Source: Candidatus Hydrogenedentota bacterium (GTDB lineage: Bacteria; Hydrogenedentota; Hydrogenedentia; Hydrogenedentales; CAITNO01). From it: DNA of 8,753 nucleotides. The stretch is taken from assembly GCA_022710255.1 (NCBI GenBank), contig JAKLHG010000137.1, positions 1-8,753 on the forward strand, written 5' to 3'. Positions 6,566 through 8,753 of the stretch are shown piece after piece; position 1 is the first letter of the stretch, and the number at the start of each line of letters is the position of its first letter. Under the pieces are notes generated by a model. It had not been told where the DNA came from, made no database searches, and worked only from the letters and a program-made list of their open reading frames with translations. The position numbers and the translations under genes were made by a program.

Positions 6566-6982
6566 ATGACTGCATTAACACGGGTAAGTTTTACCATTGA
6601 AGAAACGCTTTATGAGGAGATGGAAGGGCTATTGGCTTCAAGCAAATACAAAAACCGCTCAGAGTTTATTCGGGACTTGGTGCGGGAACGGCTTGTTCGC
6701 GATTCCTGGAAAAATAATGAGGAAGCCATCGGAACCATTACCATGGTATATGAGCATGAACGCCGTGAGTTGTCCGGCAAACTGCTGCATTTGCAACACG
6801 ACCACCATCATTCCATTCTGGCGACAACCCACGTGCACCTTTCGCATACCCTTTGCGCTGAAATGCTCATGGTGCGCGGACGCGCCCAGGCCATAGAATC
6901 TTTGGCGAATGAACTGGGCCGGCAAAAGGGGGTATTACACGTTTCCGTGTCCGTGAGCACCACCGGTATACGGCTCAAATAA
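6566..6982 (+). CDS. nikR: Nickel-responsive transcriptional regulator NikR
   Basis: The 138-residue protein aligns along its length with E. coli NikR, a tetrameric ribbon-helix-helix repressor that binds Ni(II) and controls nickel uptake. The N-terminal RHH domain (about 4-45) has the DNA-contacting strand R6-V7-S8-F9-T10, corresponding to Arg3, Thr5 and Thr7 of E. coli, and the NRSEFIRD turn at 30-37. The C-terminal ACT-like metal-binding domain contains VYEHE at 61-65 and the nickel ligands H78, H89, H91 and C97 (equivalents of His76, His87, His89 and Cys95). A good ribosome site (AGGAA) precedes the ATG at 6566. No nickel transporter, hydrogenase or urease gene is in the window, so its targets lie elsewhere. 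It is divergent from the DUF4097/sigma unit and convergent with the HEAT lipoprotein gene, 24 bp apart, with no visible terminator between. Confidence 0.95.
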   Translation: MTALTRVSFTIEETLYEEMEGLLASSKYKNRSEFIRDLVRERLVRDSWKNNEEAIGTITMVYEHERRELSGKLLHLQHDHHHSILATTHVHLSHTLCAEMLMVRGRAQAIESLANELGRQKGVLHVSVSVSTTGIRLK

Positions 6983-7006
6983 GAGAATCGGGCGAGGAAT
7001 CAGCGT

Positions 7007-7846
7007 TCATCCTTCTCCATCGGCACTTTCACCGGCCGGTTGCTTTTCCCGGGCGAGAATGGCGGCTTTGGCGGCGTTCATCATGTCACGCATCTGGGGA
7101 CTTTTCTCAGTGTCAAGGCAGGCCTCTATCTTCTCCACAGTCACGGTGTTGCCCAACATGCCAAGCAGATTCAGGGCATGCGACCTGGCAATGGCATCAA
7201 TATTCGGGTTGCAGACCACTTCTTCATATATGAACAGGTAATCTTTTGCCCGGTCTGCCGGGAAGGCGAGTATAATCTCATTCCGATTTTCATCGGTCAT
7301 GGTATCCGCCTTCCACAGTTCCAGCACCTTTTGAACCGCGGTATCATCACCACGTCTCAGCAGGGCAAAAACAGCTTCCTTGCTGACATGGAAATCCGGG
7401 TCTTCCATCAACGTGCGAATACGGTTGTCCGCCTCGGCATCCGCTATAAGACCAAGCAGATGGACGGCGCACCCGCGCAGCGTCTGGTCATTGCCGGTTT
7501 CGGTAAGGGCGGCAAGGCGGGAGACATGCGCTTTGTTCACATGAGGCCCCAGGCTGATTGTCGCCACAATTTTTTCCACAGGGCGCGCGTCTTTGGAGGA
7601 TAGAACTTCGAAAATGGGCTCCAGGCCTTGAGGGCCCTGGGCAGCCATCTGCCCGGCGATTTCCACGGCGCGATTGACATCGGTATCCTCCAATTTTTCC
7701 TGGGGAATGGAACGCCATGTCCCCATCAGGTCCGTATTCGATTCCACTGCCCTTGGGGAGTCCAGAACTTTTGGAACAGACGCATCCCGGGGGCTGCACG
7801 CGACAAGCGACACCATTCCGATTATCAAGCAGATGTATCGACGCAT
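7007..7846 (-). CDS. HEAT-repeat lipoprotein
   Basis: I start at the ATG at 7846 (279 residues), not at an in-frame ATG 90 bases upstream, because AGAGGAA lies nine bases before it and the product then begins with a clean lipoprotein signal peptide: MRR, a hydrophobic core, and LVAC with Cys17 as the lipid attachment site. After a linker (about 18-55) the protein is alpha-helical with HEAT-like repeats, most clearly at about 121-165 (LRGCAVHLLGLIADAEAD, then VSKEAVFALLRRGDD) and 217-245 (AIARSHALNLLGMLGN). The C-terminus is a charged, disordered tail. It is likely a periplasmic scaffold or subunit on a membrane; the partner is unknown. It shares the exported HEAT design with the protein at 3176-4255 but has a lipobox and lacks the proline-rich linker and the Trp-x-x-Trp tail. 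Confidence 0.85.
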   Translation of the reverse strand: MRRYICLIIGMVSLVACSPRDASVPKVLDSPRAVESNTDLMGTWRSIPQEKLEDTDVNRAVEIAGQMAAQGPQGLEPIFEVLSSKDARPVEKIVATISLGPHVNKAHVSRLAALTETGNDQTLRGCAVHLLGLIADAEADNRIRTLMEDPDFHVSKEAVFALLRRGDDTAVQKVLELWKADTMTDENRNEIILAFPADRAKDYLFIYEEVVCNPNIDAIARSHALNLLGMLGNTVTVEKIEACLDTEKSPQMRDMMNAAKAAILAREKQPAGESADGEG

Positions 7847-7854
7847 TACGGTAA

Positions 7855-7861
7855 TTCCTCT
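7855..7861 (-). promoter_or_regulatory. Ribosome-binding site that fixes the HEAT lipoprotein start
   Basis: AGAGGAA on the minus strand, with GAGGA nine bases before the ATG at 7846. The longer in-frame alternative from 7936 would add 30 residues in front of an otherwise perfect lipoprotein signal peptide. Confidence 0.7.
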
Positions 7862-7886
7862 TGAGCAGGTGATTGATGAGACAGGA

Positions 7887-7900
7887 GCGGCGTACGCCGC
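7887..7900. promoter_or_regulatory. Perfect 14-bp palindrome in the leader of the HEAT lipoprotein gene
   Basis: GCGGCGTACGCCGC reads the same on both strands. It lies 41 bases upstream of the HEAT lipoprotein ATG and downstream of its candidate promoter, a position suiting a repressor site or an mRNA hairpin. No trans-acting factor is identified. Confidence 0.35.
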
Positions 7901-7926
7901 AATTCTTGACGGCGCCAGCCGGAAAG

Positions 7927-7955
7927 AGTGTACCATAGTAGGGGATAGTTCACAA
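7927..7955 (-). promoter_or_regulatory. Candidate sigma-70-type promoter for the HEAT lipoprotein gene
   Basis: On the minus strand TTGTGA (7955-7950) and TACACT (7932-7927) are separated by 17 bases; each matches four of six consensus positions. It would give a leader of about 75 bases containing the 14-bp palindrome. No experimental support. Confidence 0.3.
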
Positions 7956-8004
7956 GCCTTCCCCGCCTTTCTGCCGAAGGACTATCTGCATATGGGAGCG
8001 GCAA

Positions 8005-8034
8005 GTGACATGCCTCGTTTCAATTTAGTACTAT
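8005..8034 (+). promoter_or_regulatory. Candidate sigma-70-type promoter for the uracil-DNA glycosylase gene
   Basis: GTGACA (8005-8010, five of six consensus) and TACTAT (8029-8034, four of six) are 18 bases apart, predicting a start near 8041 and a leader of about 50 bases. It is divergent from the promoter proposed for the HEAT lipoprotein gene. Confidence 0.35.
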
Positions 8035-8073
8035 GTAAGACAATTCCAACCATCCGATTGCGCCATGAAACCG

Positions 8074-8086
8074 AGGAGGAACTCCT
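8074..8086 (+). promoter_or_regulatory. Ribosome-binding site within a small inverted repeat
   Basis: A full Shine-Dalgarno sequence AGGAGG (8074-8079) lies ten bases before the glycosylase ATG. It is followed at once by CTCCT (8082-8086), so AGGAG-GAA-CTCCT can fold into a five-base-pair hairpin that hides the ribosome site. The site supports the ATG at 8090; an in-frame TGA at 8066-8068 rules out a longer protein. Confidence 0.5.
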
Positions 8087-8089
8087 GTC

Positions 8090-8753
8090 ATGAGAAACGA
8101 TGCCTACACGTCTCTGGTTCATCAAATGAGGGCTATCCTGAAAAAAAACGCGCGGGGAAAACCGCCTTCGATACGACTCTCGAGAGAAACAGCCGCTTTG
8201 CTGGAATCCGTTACCCTTCCAAAAACGATGCAGAAACCCCACCTTGAACAGGTGTTGAAGGAAACCGTTTCCGAATCGCCACCCGACGATGAAAAGGCAG
8301 CCTGTAGTGTCGAGAGTCCATGCATCGAGTCTGCGGGCCCGGACTCCCTGGATAAAATCAACGCCGAGATATCGTCCTGCAAGAAATGTCCGTTGTACGC
8401 CTCACGGCTGCACACCGTATCCGGGGAGGGGAATCCGTCGGCCTCTCTTGTTTTCGTGGGCGAAGCGCCCGGCGCCTCGGAAGACCGTCAGGGACGGCCC
8501 TTCGTGGGGCGGGCCGGGCAACTGTTAACGGATATCATTTCAAAAGGCATGAAAATGAGCCGCGATGACGTGTTTATCTGCAATGTGCTTAAGTGCCGCC
8601 CCCCGGAAAACCGGGTTCCCAACCCGGAAGAGATTATGTATTGCGAACCATATCTGCTGCGGCAACTTGACCTCATTCGCCCCAAAGTCATATGCGCGCT
8701 CGGCGCCGTAGCCGCCCATACGTTGCTGAAAAACGATCTGACCATTTCCAGGC
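8090..8753 (+). CDS. Family 4 uracil-DNA glycosylase with an N-terminal extension (3' end missing)
   Basis: The window holds the first 221 residues; the frame is still open at the right edge. Family 4 enzymes remove uracil from DNA at the start of base-excision repair and carry a [4Fe-4S] cluster. All four expected cysteines are present: C97 and C100 (CKKC), C169 (KCRPP) and C185 (YCEPYL), with spacing like that of the Thermus enzyme. The active-site motif GEAPG is at 124-128, followed by ED and by GRPFVGRAGQLL at 135-146, and NVLKCRPPENRVPNPEE at 165-181. The second active-site motif (HPA-type) would lie beyond the edge. Residues 1 to about 90 are a poorly conserved, charged extension that many short family members lack. 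The neighbouring divergent HEAT gene gives no functional hint. Confidence 0.92.
   Translation, partial: MRNDAYTSLVHQMRAILKKNARGKPPSIRLSRETAALLESVTLPKTMQKPHLEQVLKETVSESPPDDEKAACSVESPCIESAGPDSLDKINAEISSCKKCPLYASRLHTVSGEGNPSASLVFVGEAPGASEDRQGRPFVGRAGQLLTDIISKGMKMSRDDVFICNVLKCRPPENRVPNPEEIMYCEPYLLRQLDLIRPKVICALGAVAAHTLLKNDLTISR

Noticed and set aside
7847..7936. A 30-residue N-terminal extension of the HEAT lipoprotein
   Set aside because: The shorter start at 7846 has a good ribosome site and yields a proper lipobox at residues 14-17; the extension would bury the signal peptide.
8139..8148. A run of eight A residues in the glycosylase gene as a possible frameshift site
   Set aside because: The frame continues normally through it with conserved motifs downstream, and it lies in the variable N-terminal extension; nothing else suggests programmed slippage.

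Overview
The window reads as a chromosomal segment from a diderm (Gram-negative) bacterium of moderately high GC. An lpxK gene implies lipid A synthesis. Lipoprotein signal peptides, a DUF1080 protein and two exported HEAT-repeat proteins, one ending in a Trp-x-x-Trp motif, are typical of the Planctomycetota/Verrucomicrobiota/Lentisphaerota (PVC) and Hydrogenedentota-like groups. That placement is inference from gene content; there is no rRNA or other marker here. I see no mobile element, CRISPR array, tRNA or rRNA.

Layout. At the left edge the end of an unidentified plus-strand gene (2-193) converges on and overlaps lpxK. From 6307 down to 157 seven genes run on the minus strand, in transcription order: a DUF4097 membrane-anchored beta-strand protein, an ECF sigma factor, a small two-helix membrane protein (probable anti-sigma factor), an exported HEAT-repeat protein, a DUF1080 lipoprotein, dprA and lpxK. 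The first three overlap by 4 and 8 bp and look like one translationally coupled envelope-signalling unit. dprA and lpxK overlap by 4 bp. The spacing at the other junctions (about 126, 87 and 26 bp) leaves internal promoters possible, but I see no terminator.

On the plus strand, divergent from the sigma-factor unit, lies nikR (6566-6982), a nickel-responsive regulator with all four nickel ligands conserved. The 258-bp spacer holds an operator-like inverted repeat beside a TATAAT box and several GTAAC boxes. No nickel transporter or nickel enzyme is in view. nikR converges on a HEAT-repeat lipoprotein gene (7007-7846, minus), which is divergent from a family 4 uracil-DNA glycosylase gene (8090 onward, plus) that runs off the right edge.

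Start codons were revised for four genes: dprA (2375), the DUF1080 gene (3088), the HEAT lipoprotein (7846) and the glycosylase (8090). The parts most worth following are the DUF4097/ECF sigma/membrane-protein unit with its cysteine-free candidate anti-sigma factor, and the shared regulatory region between it and nikR. Nothing here is clearly a wholly new system.
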